From contig NW_013657647.1 of NCBI RefSeq assembly GCF_000142905.1, forward strand, positions 62,001 to 126,000: 64,000 nt of DNA, in the 5' to 3' direction. The stretch is from Thecamonas trahens ATCC 50062. Taxonomy: Eukaryota; Apusozoa; Apusomonadida; Apusomonadidae. This document shows positions 21,609-31,606 of this stretch, one piece after another. Position 1 is the stretch's first letter, and the number at the start of each line of letters is the position of its first letter. The notes below the pieces were generated by a model, which searched no databases, was not told the DNA's origin, and saw only the letters and a list, made by a program, of their open reading frames with translations. Position numbers and translations under genes: made by a program.

Positions 21609-23981
21609 TTACACGCCTCCGTCTGCTGGCGTCGCCGTCGATGGTCCCGCCCCGTCGCCAAGCACGTTGGACGACGACGAGCGCTGTGCTCGCAGCGCCA
21701 TCTCCCGCAGTGCCATAGTGTCGTGGACAGACTTGGTTCGCTCCAGCCGCGACGCCTCGCGCGCCCGCTTCGCCGCCAGCCGCGCCGCAGACGCCGAGAA
21801 CGCTGCTACAAATGACGCGACCGAGCCCAGAAAGTCGACCGACTTGGTCGTCCGCGGGTTCTCGCCGAAAAACTTGACGACGGCCTCGTAGTCGGCAAGC
21901 GTGGCGTCAGCAAGCGCCACCACAGTCGAGAACCGCGTGTTTGCATCGTGGATAAACTCGCGGAGCAAGGTCACGTACTCGGGCGCTTCGGCCTCGTCGC
22001 CGCTCGCCGCCTCGGCCTGGTCAATCTCATCCTGCACGAGCGCCAGCTGCCGCCGGATTGACTCCATTTGCGACCGCACGTACGAGACAGAGACCTTGGC
22101 TGCGGGCACCACCGCCGCAAGATCCTGGCCCAGTGCCAGCCACTCGGCGTGGTGCTCCTCCAGGTAGTGCACCAGGTAGTCCATGAGCGTCGTCCGATCG
22201 CGCGTCGACCGCACGTCCACGATCTTGGTCAGCGAGTGGAGCTTGAAGCCGTACACTCCACCGCGCGCCGTCCCGCCGTTGCAGTAGTTGCCGATTGCCA
22301 GCAGAATCTCCAGCACACGCCGGAACGAGTCCGAGTCGCGGAGAACACCCACGCCGGCGCCCAGCAGTTCCAGCTGTTCGCGCACGTCGGCGCAAAGCGG
22401 CGCCACCTCACGTCGCGCCACCGCAACCTGGATTCGCTCGTCAAACCGCGGGATCGACATCATTTCGAGCATGAACAAGTTGGACGACTCGAGCGCTTTC
22501 TTTGGCCCGTCGTACATCGACAGCACCTCGCGCTCTTCCGCACTCGGCATGAGCTTGCCCAGCTCTTGCAAGTTGTTGCCTGTCAGCGCCGCGTCATCGC
22601 CGCTCAGCAACATGGCCTTGAGCGCAGACGGCTTGAGCTTCAACCGTGCCAGCATGATCCCCACATTGGTTGCCCGCTGCTTGCCGATGACAGACACCTT
22701 CTTCGGTCCGCTCCCGATGGCCTCTGGCGCAGCCTTTTTGGCGCCGGGGGGAAGGACCTTAAAGTACGCCTCCAAATCGTCCACGTCCAGCTTCACTTGC
22801 TCGTCGTCGAGCTCGGACCACACCGTGTTTGCAATCGCCTTGGTCGGCAGCTTTGCCCAGTAAATCTCGCGCATCTTCGACTTGGGCTTGACGTTCTTCT
22901 TGGCGCTGCGAAGCGCCCCAGGCGCTCCAGGCGGCGGCGGCGGTGGAGGTGGGCCTCCGCCAGGCGGCGGTGGCGGCGGCGGCGGCGGCGCTCCTCCAGG
23001 CGGCGGTGGCGGCGGCGGGCTCGCTCCAGCTGATGCGCCGACAGCTGGTGCGCCGCCAGCCGGCGCACTGCTGCTCTTGGCCTCGCCCACCGCCCCGCCC
23101 GACTTGTGGCTCTTGACCTCAGTCTTGGCGTGTATCTTGGCGCTGCTCTCAGCGCTGGTCCCAGCCATGCCACCCCGCACTGCCGCCCTCCGCGCGCTCT
23201 GCGGCGCCGCGCTGCCCTCGCCCGTCTCTCGACCCGCCTTCCAACGGCGAAACTCGTCGAGCTCGTCCGCATCGACGTTGCCATTACCTCCACTCCCGCC
23301 ACTCCCGCCGCTCTCGCCGCTCCCACCGTTTCCGCCGGTGCCAGTTCCCTGATGACTCCCGCCACCTCTTGCAGCGCCGTCCAAAGATACGCCGCCTTCG
23401 CCCCCGGGCAAGCCGCTTCCGCCACTCCCGCTCTGCATACCACCGGCACGCCACTCGAGAAACTGGGCATACTCAAACGGCGAGAGCAGATACTGCAGCG
23501 CCTGATCCGAGTTGGGCGGAGCGATGGCGCGGGCGAGCGCTTTGGGCCCAAGGCGGCGCGGTTGCTGCGGTACGTCGTGCTTGGGCTCGCACCCGGGCGA
23601 CGCTCGCTTGCGGCGGCGGCGCCGCCGTTTCACCCGCCCGTCTGCTGTTCGAATCAGCGTCACTTCGCCAGCCTTGCAGTCGAGGGCCAGCCCTGACTGT
23701 GCGAGCACCTCATCCAGCACAAGAACCTGATCATGCATGCCGGCCGCCACGTACACCGCCCGCAGCAAAGCGATCCGTGCACGCGGATCGTTCACACCTG
23801 CGCCTTCGAGCGTGTGTAGATCCAAGGTAGCCAAGGCGGGGCCGTCTGTAAAGCCCGCAGCCAAGAGGGCAGGAACAAACCGCGTGGCGCCATGCAAGTC
23901 CAGAAACGCTTCTACGTTGCACTGATCCCACAGCCGGATGTCTCTAGGGAAGAAGATCCCTGTTCTCCCCTCCCGGCCCAC
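21609..23981 (-). CDS. Formin with N-terminal SAM-like domain (SAM-FH1-FH2)
   Basis: Actin nucleation and elongation factor of the formin family, 790 residues. Residues ~15-75 form a SAM-like helical domain (W..V.AFLDLHGATRF..LLAAGF..L..L). Basic and Gly/Ser linkers follow. The FH1 region (~325-370) has PPPPPPPGG tracts. The FH2 domain spans ~375-760 and includes MREIYWAKLP, TNVGIMLARLK and IGNYCNGGTARGGVYGFKL, the FH2 core. No GBD/FH3 diaphanous-inhibitory region is present, so regulation must differ from DRF formins. The ATG at 23981 gives a short leader. A TTCTTCCCTAG acceptor-like site just inside the frame (near 23950) leaves open an alternative first exon. The stop at 21609 is about 130 bp from the convergent proline-rich gene. 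Confidence 0.88.
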   Translation of the reverse strand: MGREGRTGIFFPRDIRLWDQCNVEAFLDLHGATRFVPALLAAGFTDGPALATLDLHTLEGAGVNDPRARIALLRAVYVAAGMHDQVLVLDEVLAQSGLALDCKAGEVTLIRTADGRVKRRRRRRKRASPGCEPKHDVPQQPRRLGPKALARAIAPPNSDQALQYLLSPFEYAQFLEWRAGGMQSGSGGSGLPGGEGGVSLDGAARGGGSHQGTGTGGNGGSGESGGSGGSGGNGNVDADELDEFRRWKAGRETGEGSAAPQSARRAAVRGGMAGTSAESSAKIHAKTEVKSHKSGGAVGEAKSSSAPAGGAPAVGASAGASPPPPPPPGGAPPPPPPPPPGGGPPPPPPPPGAPGALRSAKKNVKPKSKMREIYWAKLPTKAIANTVWSELDDEQVKLDVDDLEAYFKVLPPGAKKAAPEAIGSGPKKVSVIGKQRATNVGIMLARLKLKPSALKAMLLSGDDAALTGNNLQELGKLMPSAEEREVLSMYDGPKKALESSNLFMLEMMSIPRFDERIQVAVARREVAPLCADVREQLELLGAGVGVLRDSDSFRRVLEILLAIGNYCNGGTARGGVYGFKLHSLTKIVDVRSTRDRTTLMDYLVHYLEEHHAEWLALGQDLAAVVPAAKVSVSYVRSQMESIRRQLALVQDEIDQAEAASGDEAEAPEYVTLLREFIHDANTRFSTVVALADATLADYEAVVKFFGENPRTTKSVDFLGSVASFVAAFSASAARLAAKRAREASRLERTKSVHDTMALREMALRAQRSSSSNVLGDGAGPSTATPADGGV

Positions 23982-24595
23982 ATCGTGCCCGTACCCATCG
24001 CGCCGAGAAATGAGTCTCTTTCATCCCTCTTTTTTTTTCGTAATTTTGCCACCTGCATGCAGATCCTCTACCTCTCACTCTCCACCCCCTCCCCCCTCCT
24101 CCCCGGTCCAACCACAGGCAGTCCATCGGACCTCCATCCCGTCAGCGAGACGACCAGCAGCCGTGGTCAAGCCCGTCGCTCGGATCCCCCTATCCCCTTC
24201 CCCCCTCTTGCAGCCGCCTCCCTTGCCCACCGCCACAACCTACCATGAGACCTGTCGTGGTCCTCGTCCAGCATGCAAGTGGTGAGCAGCCGCAAGCAGT
24301 ACAAGCCGAGAGTGGTGTGCCTGCTTGAGGTGGTAGTGGGAAGGGGAGGGAGGTGGTGGCACTCGTGCCTGCGGTTGAGCAACGGATTTGGCCAGTGCAG
24401 GGTGATCGGGAGATTGGGGTGGGGGGGGCAAGGGAAAGAGGGGAGGATTGATTGCAGGTGAGGAAGGCAGTGTGTCCACTCAGGTGGCCATCGAAGCAGT
24501 GGGTGTGGGTGTGGATGTGCGTATGGGGGGGGGGGAGGGGAGCAAGGAGAGGTCAGATAAGATAGGGCTTGCTCTTTTTATGTCTGCCAGACTCT
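23982..24595. other. Intergenic region between formin and eS28
   Basis: Contains the presumed formin promoter and the 3' flank of the eS28 gene. I see no protein or RNA gene. A short poly-G tract occurs near 24527-24540. Confidence 0.4.
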
Positions 24596-25496
24596 TCAGC
24601 GAAGACGGCGGGCCTCACGCTCCGACTCGAGCAGGGCAAGGACGTCACCCTCCTGGACGGGGCCCTTGACGTTCCGGACGATGGACCGGGTGTTGTCGTC
24701 GAGGAACTCGACGCGGACCTGGGTCACACCACCGCGCGAGCCAGTGCGGCCGAGGATCTTGGTCACCTTGGCGTGCTTGATAGCGGTCTCAGCAGCAGCG
24801 TCCTACGGGCACGAGAAGCAAGCGAGTGTGAGTGAGTGTGTGAAGGGTGTGTGTGTGTGGGGTGGGGGGGGGTGGGGGGGTGGGTGGGGGTGGTAGGGTG
24901 GCCCATTGCTGGCCCGCGCCAGTCTGCGACATGTGACCAGCGGGGGATGGGGCGGACATGAACAGACACAACACGACTAGGGGTGTATGTGTGTGTGTGC
25001 GTGCGTGTGTGTGCGTGCGTGTGTGCGCGTGTGGTGGATGTGGTATGGGTGTGTGTGTCCCTTGCGGGGATGGGACGCACTGGACGTCGGCAAAAATGCA
25101 TACAATCCAGACGACGACGACGGGGGCTCGTGTGGGGCGAGGAGAATGCGGATGGGGATGAAATGAAGAGGGCAGGGAGAGCGCACAGCGCACTACACAT
25201 ATGCTGGGTATCAGGGAGATTGTGTGTAGGGTCCGTGCGGTAGGGCAGGGAGTAGTGCGGGTGGAGGCAGGGGTCGGCGAGGGTGATGAGCCAAAAACTC
25301 CCTCCTTCCGAGTCGGACCGAGGACGTCGGCGCAAGGCCACAGCAGCGGGTCCTAGGCAAAGGAGGCGACGAGAAGGAGGTAGGTAACTCGTGTATAGAG
25401 TGTATGCCTCCATTGCTACCACTTTGCCAAGATGCAGCATGTCTACAGTCTCTATACCCCCGAAATGGCCTGCTCTGGCCGTCAACAACGTACCAT
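24596..25496 (-). CDS. RPS28: 40S ribosomal protein eS28
   Basis: Small ribosomal subunit protein at the mRNA exit region. Exon 2 (24802-24596) encodes [19 protein letters not shown] through [10 protein letters not shown], nearly identical to eS28 of other eukaryotes. Exon 1 is just the ATG at 25496-25494, immediately followed by a GTACGT donor. The acceptor is CCCGTAG|GAC at 24804-24803. Splicing gives exactly 69 residues, the length of human eS28. An intron right after the start codon is common in ribosomal protein genes. The 691-nt intron carries TG/CA repeats. The gene is divergent from the membrane-protein gene starting at 25742. Confidence 0.93.
24803..25493 (-). repeat. eS28 intron with TG-rich simple repeats
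   Basis: Long intron bounded by GTACGT and CGTAG. It includes TG/GTGC tracts near 24840-24895 and 24983-25055 on the plus strand. No coding potential apart from repeat frames was seen. Confidence 0.8.
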
Positions 25497-25567
25497 GTTG
25501 ATTGGGAGAGGAGAGAGTTGGCAGAAGTGTTGGGGAGTTAAGCTGGACGACCCATTCGTTCCCGTTG

Positions 25568-25715
25568 GCTCGTTCGTTCGCTCGTTCGTTCGCTCGCCCG
25601 CCCGCTCGTCGAACCGAACCAACGAATACTGCTTCAACATCCAACGATTAATCCGCCCCCCCCCCCCCCACTAGCCAACGATTAATCGCCCCCAACAACC
25701 AACGATTATCCCCCG
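25568..25715. promoter_or_regulatory. Divergent promoter with repeated CCAACGATTA elements
   Basis: Between the eS28 ATG exon (minus) and the membrane-protein ATG (plus). Three copies of CCAACGATTA start at 25641, 25675 and 25699. The first two extend to AATC and each is followed by a C tract. An imperfect fourth, CCAACGAATA, is at 25619. A CGTT/CGCT tetramer repeat lies at about 25570-25600. Position and repetition suggest protein-binding sites serving one or both genes. This is inference, with no known factor assigned. Confidence 0.5.
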
Positions 25716-25741
25716 AACCTCCGCCACCTCACCCCTCACAC

Positions 25742-26686
25742 ATGACCTGGACCGAGTCACTGGGCAGGCGGCTGCTAGCAAGCAGAGGCGCTGGGCAGAG
25801 CAATGCGGCAGGACTTGGCCTGCTGCTGCTGCTCGACGGAGTCTTCTTCTACTGGGTGGTCTTTGTGGCGGCCTTTGCGCCCGGCCGTAGAAAGCCGACG
25901 GCGTACGACCGGCCGCGGTCGCTGCTTGCCCGCATTCCGGTCCAGCGCGCCGCCATCCGGGCCATTCTCCTCATCTATGCCGCTGTCCGGGCTCTGATTG
26001 TCCTCCGCTCCGTCATCGCTCTCCCGGCGAGGCCTGACGACTTTGCGCCGCCCGGCGACCTCGATCGCTCACACGACGTCAACGAGGCCATCGTCCGTGC
26101 CACCCACCTGACCATCTACCATCTGCCGATCTTCCTCGTCGTCATGGGCTCGGTCCAGTCGTACACCGCCCGTCTGGAACGTGCGCTGTCGGGCTCGGCA
26201 CTCCCGCCCAACCTTCGTAGCGCCTACCTTGCCACTAGCCGCAAGGTCCGCGCCGTGACTACGGGCTTCCTCCTCGCTGCCCTCGTCGTCATCGCCATCT
26301 CGGTCTACTTTCGCGCCATGTACGAGCACCACACCGTGCTCTTTGTCTTTGTCGTCGTCGTCGTTGAGATCCTCGGCATGGTCTGGTTCTCAGCCTCGCT
26401 CGCGGACCTGCCGTCAACAGGCATCCCCTTCTGGGCCGCCTCGCCGCGCGAAGTGGCTCGCGAGGATGCCTTTGCCAAGTCTGCTGCTGGCGACGCCGAC
26501 ATGGTTGTCTCCTTTGCAGAGCGCTCAAAGCTTGCCCATGCCTGGAGCGCGGTCTGGCACCTGACCGGCCTCCGTATGATCGCGCCCATTGCCTTTGTCC
26601 TCTTCACTGCATGGGGCTACTCGCCTCTCGCCACCGCGGCCTCGTGCTGGCTCCTCGACCTTGCCATCGAGGTGGTTTGGGACTGA
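25742..26686 (+). CDS. Multi-pass membrane protein of unknown function
   Basis: 314-residue protein with about six hydrophobic segments: residues ~22-47, 70-92, 120-140, 172-192, 198-218 and 280-305. A short, charged Ala-rich loop lies around 235-265. No recognisable enzyme, channel or transporter motif was found. The ATG at 25742 directly follows a CACACA leader and is preceded by the CCAACGATTA cluster. No frameshift or intron was seen. The family is not recognised; a topology-only annotation is justified. Confidence 0.7.
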   Translation: MTWTESLGRRLLASRGAGQSNAAGLGLLLLLDGVFFYWVVFVAAFAPGRRKPTAYDRPRSLLARIPVQRAAIRAILLIYAAVRALIVLRSVIALPARPDDFAPPGDLDRSHDVNEAIVRATHLTIYHLPIFLVVMGSVQSYTARLERALSGSALPPNLRSAYLATSRKVRAVTTGFLLAALVVIAISVYFRAMYEHHTVLFVFVVVVVEILGMVWFSASLADLPSTGIPFWAASPREVAREDAFAKSAAGDADMVVSFAERSKLAHAWSAVWHLTGLRMIAPIAFVLFTAWGYSPLATAASCWLLDLAIEVVWD

Positions 26687-26838
26687 TGGACTCGGCGACG
26701 TCTCCTTGCCTTAAATGTGTTGGTAATGATGTGGAGCCGCGTGTGCGTTGTGCGTGTGCGCGTGTATTGATGTGAAGAGTGTGTGAGAAAGAAAGAAATG
26801 AACGCCAACGACGACGCTTCCGCCGGCTGTCCGGGCGA

Positions 26839-28691
26839 TCACTGGAGCGAAGCATCCACGTCCGCATCAACCTCCACAAACGACTCGGCAGGGGAGCCAT
26901 CGACGGCTCCATCGCTAGAGGCTGCGCTCGTGGTCGACGTTGTCGACGCCGCGAGGACCGCCACAGCCTCGGCGGCGGCGGCGGCAGCAGGCGAGGACAC
27001 GTCGCCGGTCTCCGGCTCGGCAGCGTCGTAGTAGAAGAAGGATGAAAGCCAGCCGGTTGGCTTCTGCGCCGGGCCGGTCTCGGGCAGGTCTGACGCCTTG
27101 ACCATCTCAAACGACGATGCAATGTCGGCGATCGACTCGGCAATTGATGCGTCGACAGCAAGCGTGTCGGCAACCGTCACCTCCTCAACGTCCGAGACAT
27201 CGGCATTGTGAGTTGACGCCGTCGACGACGCCACACCGATCGACGATGCCACTGAGATCGAGAGCTCCGACTCGGAGTCGTCGGCATCTGCGTCGGCGTC
27301 GACTGCCAGCCGCGCACGGCACTCGTCGAGCTGCGCGCGGAGCGCAGCGTTCTCCTCTCGCAGCTGATTCGTCGCCGCACGCTGTGCGGCGCACGCCACC
27401 TCGAGGCTCTCAATCTGGGCACGGGCCATGTCCGACGACTCCGAGCTGGCCGCCGCCGAAGCACTCACTTCACGGGCGTACTGGTCAAACTGCCGCCGGC
27501 GCTCGCTGATCTCGGCTTTGGTCCGCGCCAGCGCCTCCTTGCACGCAGCCTCGGTCTTGGCCGACTGTCGCGACGCCTCCTCGGTGATCCGCAGCTTGGC
27601 CTCGTTGAGTGCCTTGTACTCGGCAGCCCGCTGGTGCTCAAACGCAGCGCGCGCCGTCTCGCACTCCTTGGCCCGCAGCGCGAGGTCGTTCTCCTGCGCC
27701 TGCAGCTCGGCCTCGAGCGCTGCTGCCGCCGCCTCACGCTCCTCAAGCGCCTCCTCGCGCGTCGTGAGCTCCGCGTCGCGCGCGAGCATCACCCGCTCCA
27801 GGTCAGCAACCCGCTTGCACTCGCTCGCCAGCGAAGTCTGCAGCTGGTTCACCGCCGCCCGCTTACGGTCGAGTGCCACCTTCTCTTTCTCCAGCGCCGC
27901 CCGCCGCGCCTCGAGCTGCTCCGCCTGCGCCGCCATCGTTGTCGGGCTCGGAAGCGCCGGCTCGGTCGCCGCCGCCGCCCGCGCCTCGGCAAGCTCGGCC
28001 TCCAGCCGCGCCACCGTCTCCTCGCGCTCGGTCTGCACCTGCGCCACGTTGGCAATGATGTTTCGCAGTGAGGCTGCCTCCGACTGATGCTGCGCCACCA
28101 CCCGCCGGAGCTCGGCCACCTCGGCTCGCTGCATGTCGATGACCTCGCGCAGCGAAGCCATCTCGTCACGCGCGGCATCCTCGGCCGCGTGCAGCGCCGC
28201 CTCGAGCTCCGACACCCGCACAATGGCCACATCGCGCTCGTTGGCCGCCGTCTCGCGGTCGCAAGCAAGCGCATCGCGCTCGGCCACTGCTGCCGCAAGC
28301 TCATCCTCAAGCTGGGCGGTCACCGCCGAGACCTTGTACAAATGGCCCGGCGGGAGGAGCGGAGAAGCCGAGGCAGCGCGAGCGGATGTCAGCGACAAGA
28401 CGAGGATCTCGAGCTCGGCTCCGCGACCAACAACATAGTTGAGGTAGTCGAGATCAACCTGTGACTCGAGAGCGCTGATCTCGCCAGAGCCAGTTGCAGC
28501 GAAAAAACCATCGACTCGGGATCTACGTTGTGAAAGTTGCCCAGAGCAATGGCATGAAGTGCGTCCAAGGTCAAGTTGGGCACCTCGGCCGTGGTGTTCT
28601 TCTTGCCGTACACAAGGCGAACATGGCTTGCCTGGGCCGTAGGAAGCACACTAGGTGGCGGTGCCGGTGACGACGATCCACATCCAGACAT
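26839..28691 (-). CDS. Coiled-coil protein with beta-grasp-like head, paralog A (apparent frameshift)
   Basis: 617-residue protein if one base is restored. An N-terminal ~75-residue segment (VRLVYGKKNTTAEVPNLTLD.. then LESQVDLDYLNYVVG..LEILVLS) has the strand/helix pattern of ubiquitin-like or PB1 domains. It is followed by ~300 residues of Ala/Glu/Arg heptad coiled coil. The acidic Ser/Ala C-terminus contains KPTGWLSSFFYYD. The head and coil lie in different frames. They join at the A6 run 28502-28507, where one extra base gives MVFFAATGSGEI, matching paralog B (YVLTTHNKSGEI). The total then becomes divisible by three. The ATG at 28691 is the first M before the conserved head. Function is unknown; coiled-coil oligomerisation or scaffolding is plausible. 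Confidence 0.65.
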
Positions 28692-29076
28692 CTTTCTTGT
28701 CTTCCTCCCTTCCTCCTTTTCCCTTGTCACAGCCAGAGTCAAGTGATGCCCTTGCTTGCCTTCCCCTGCCTTCTGGCTAAACCGCGCGTGTGCTGTCGGT
28801 GGAAGCACTTTTTGGAACATTGCCTCGGATGGCCCACTTGCCCACTTGCCCACTTGCCCACTTACGCACATTGTCCTCGCACATGCCAAAGAGCCTTTCT
28901 GTGAACTATTACTGTTTACCTTTGGTCATGTCATGCTGTGAGCTACACGGGCATACCCATAATCTCTCGGCTTGGTTGCCTCGTAGTAGCTCCCAGGCTT
29001 TATCGCCGCCCTGGCTGTGGCCGTAAGTGTGTCGTCTCTCTGCGTCGCTCGCCCGCTCTCGCCGGCTTGCCGTCTC
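28692..29076. other. Intergenic region between coiled-coil paralogs
   Basis: Spacer between tandem genes in the same orientation. It contains a short GCCCACTT tandem repeat near 28828-28863. Nothing else was recognised. Confidence 0.4.
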
Positions 29077-30383
29077 TCACTCGTCGTCGGCGGCGGCAGC
29101 GTCGTTGGCATCGACATTGGCATCCATACCACCAGCGAGGAGCAACGTTGACCAGCCATCTGACTCGTTGGGTACATTGAGCATGTGAGGCAAGTCAGAC
29201 GCGTCAAGATCGGAGACCGCCACGTCTTCGGAGATCATGCTCCACTCGCACCCGCCGTCGTCGGTCTCCGACTCGATGCCCAAGCCCGACCGAGAGAGCG
29301 ACCACCCCGAGTCTGTAATCGACGAGGCATCGGACGAGCACACGCTTTCAAGCAGGTCGTCGTCAGAGTCTGTGTCGGCGAGCTGGGCCCGAAGATGGGC
29401 AAGCTCGGCGCGCTGCGCCTCAAGCGCCGCGCGCTGCGCCGCAACCACCTGCTCGAGACTCGTGATCTCCGCCCTCCGTGCCGCCTGGCTGCCCTCGTAC
29501 TCGATGCACTGCAGCGCAGTGTCTCGCTTGGCCTGCGCCCGAATGGTGCGGGCGTCGGCCTCGGCTCGCTTGCGGATCTCGTCCGCCATCGCTTCGGCCG
29601 CCGCCAGCCGCGTCTTCTCGGCAGCCTCAATCTCCAGCCAGCGGGCCCCGATCCTGGCTTCATCCTCCTCCAGCGACGCAATGCGCGCTGCCAGCTGCCG
29701 GTTGTCGGGCACCGTGTTCCTTGCGCGGTCGATCGCCGACAGCTCGGCCTTGCGACGCTGCTCAAAGGCGATGCGGTCGCGGTTTAGTTGGTCAGCCTTG
29801 GCCGCCAGCTCTGCTGCTGTGGTCTGCACCGCCTCGGCCGCAGCGCTTGACTCCAGCTCGGTGGTCAGCTGCACGATCCGGGCTTGGAGCGACTTGACAT
29901 GTTCGCGACATGCCTCTGCAGCTTGCTCGGCGTCGAGCACCGCCTCAAGCTTCGCCTCGAGCTCCTTGATGCGGGCCGCACTTGCCATCTCAGCTTCTGC
30001 CGCCTCCTTTCGGTGCTTTTCAAGCTCAGCTGCGAGTCGGACCTTCGAGTAGCGGGGAAGGAGCAACGGGGCAGCGGGTTGGGCGGCGGTGAGAGAACAG
30101 CGATGTTGATGACGCCGTTGCCGACGACATAGTTCAGGTGGTCAAGATCGAGCTGCGACTCGAGCAGCCGGATCTCTCCCGACTTGTTGTGGGTGGTCAG
30201 TACATACTTGGCATCACGAAGCTTAGCGAACCGGTTCCTGGCGAGGTCGTGCAAAGCCTCAAAGGTCAGGTTCGGAAGCCACTTTTGGGCGACCCTGCCG
30301 TCGAAGGAGAGCTTGACGCCAGTGGCGCGCGCCTCCGGCGGCACCATATCCGAGCTCTCAGGGGCAGGCATCGATGCAGACAT
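29077..30383 (-). CDS. Coiled-coil protein with beta-grasp-like head, paralog B (apparent frameshift)
   Basis: Tandem paralog of the preceding gene, 435 residues if one base is added. The head (VKLSFDGR..NLTFEALHDLARNRF..YVLTTHNKSGEIRLLES..DLDHLNYVVG) aligns well with paralog A. A shorter Glu/Ala/Arg coiled coil and an acidic tail follow (SDLPHMLNVPNESDGWSTLL). The head frame and the coil frame differ by one base somewhere in 30072-30099. The joined product (..LLLPRYSKV..) parallels ..LLPPGHLYKV.. in paralog A. The start ATG is at 30383. About 140 bp separate it from the upstream dioxygenase stop. No function is known. Confidence 0.62.
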
Positions 30384-30523
30384 GTTGTTAGGTGGTGGTT
30401 TATCTTGTGTCGACGGTTGCTCGATGATGTGCGGGAGGAGTGGTGCCGAGGCGCGCAGTCGAAGCGGGCGTCGCACTCGCGAAAAGCCGATGCCGCCGCC
30501 GCAAACGTCACACTTATTGCCGA

Positions 30524-31606
30524 CTACGACCGACGGAACAAGTATGACGCCATCGAGCCGGCAGACCGGCCCATGTTCCACACATAGTCTTGGATCCTCT
30601 CCGCCGGGATGTAGCCGGCGGCGCCGGCAACGACGTGGACCGGAAGCAGATGCTCTTCGCGGATGTGGGCGCGGCGGGCAAACGGCGCAGACTCCCAATC
30701 GATGAGCGCGGCCTTGCGATGGTCGGCGGAGGCGCACTCGTCGCTCAGGGTGGTGGTAAGCCAGCCTTCAAAGGCCTCGGTCTGGGCCTTCTTCGACGAT
30801 CCGTGGGTGACAAAGCCGGAGCCGACAATGAGGACGCCCTCGTCGGCCAGCGGCGCCAGCGCCTCGCCAAGCTCAAGGTGGGCCTCGGCGTCGAGGGAGC
30901 CCAGGAGCGAGACTTGGACAACTGGCAGCTCGGCCTCTGGCAGCATGAGCTTGAGAGGGACAAAGACGCCATGATCCAGGCCGCGATCGGAAACTGCTTC
31001 GCCGGCGAGGCCATGGGCGTCGAGCAGGTCGAGGATTCGGTCGGCAAGGGCCGGATCACCTGGCGCCGGGTAGGTCAGCTGGTATGTGTGGGGTGGGAAG
31101 CCTGAGTAGTCGAAGAGCAGCGAGTTTGGGCCGTCAACGCGGTAGACACCAACGGTATTGGCCTTGTGCTCCCAGTGGGCCGAAACGACTACCACAGCCT
31201 TGATGGCCGCCCGCTCGTCATCAGTGTAGTACTCGTCCATGAGACCCTGGAACCATCTGGCCACCGCTGATCCCCTACCCATGCCCTTCATCATTCCCGT
31301 ATCCTCCATGAAGAAGCACGGGCCTCCGCCATGGCCCACAAACACCGGCGGAATGGTGATCGCATTGCCTATCTCACCTGCCATCGCTATCGTTCGTGTC
31401 GTCCGACTCGTCGTCGTCGTCGCCGTCGTCGTCGTCGCTGTTGCGGATAATCTCACAGCCACGGCCAAGGCTACTACGGCGAGGAAATTGAACAGAAGAA
31501 AGTTGCGCAACGTGCTGATGGTTGTGTCTTGTGAGTAGTGTGCCTTCTTTGCAGCAAGCGCAACCGCCGACTCGTCGTCAGCTTTTGGCCTCCCTGGCTT
31601 TGTCAT
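30524..31606 (-). CDS. DODA/LigB-type extradiol ring-cleavage dioxygenase, membrane-anchored
   Basis: 360-residue member of the class III extradiol dioxygenase family, close to 4,5-DOPA dioxygenase/YgiD proteins that open catechol rings using a single metal. Visible motifs in order: VFVGHGGGP (His92), VVSAHWEH, DHGVFVPLKLML, GSGFVTHG and EEHLLPVHVVAGAAG, with histidines at the expected metal and catalytic positions. The first ~75 residues are an addition: a basic start, a hydrophobic segment (FLLFNFLAVVALAVAVRL, about 38-56) and a Thr/Arg-rich linker. It could be a signal anchor. The frame stays open upstream through an AG microsatellite, but that part is repeat translation, so the ATG at 31606 is chosen. 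Substrate is not determinable here. Confidence 0.82.
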   Translation of the reverse strand: MTKPGRPKADDESAVALAAKKAHYSQDTTISTLRNFLLFNFLAVVALAVAVRLSATATTTTATTTTSRTTRTIAMAGEIGNAITIPPVFVGHGGGPCFFMEDTGMMKGMGRGSAVARWFQGLMDEYYTDDERAAIKAVVVVSAHWEHKANTVGVYRVDGPNSLLFDYSGFPPHTYQLTYPAPGDPALADRILDLLDAHGLAGEAVSDRGLDHGVFVPLKLMLPEAELPVVQVSLLGSLDAEAHLELGEALAPLADEGVLIVGSGFVTHGSSKKAQTEAFEGWLTTTLSDECASADHRKAALIDWESAPFARRAHIREEHLLPVHVVAGAAGYIPAERIQDYVWNMGRSAGSMASYLFRRS

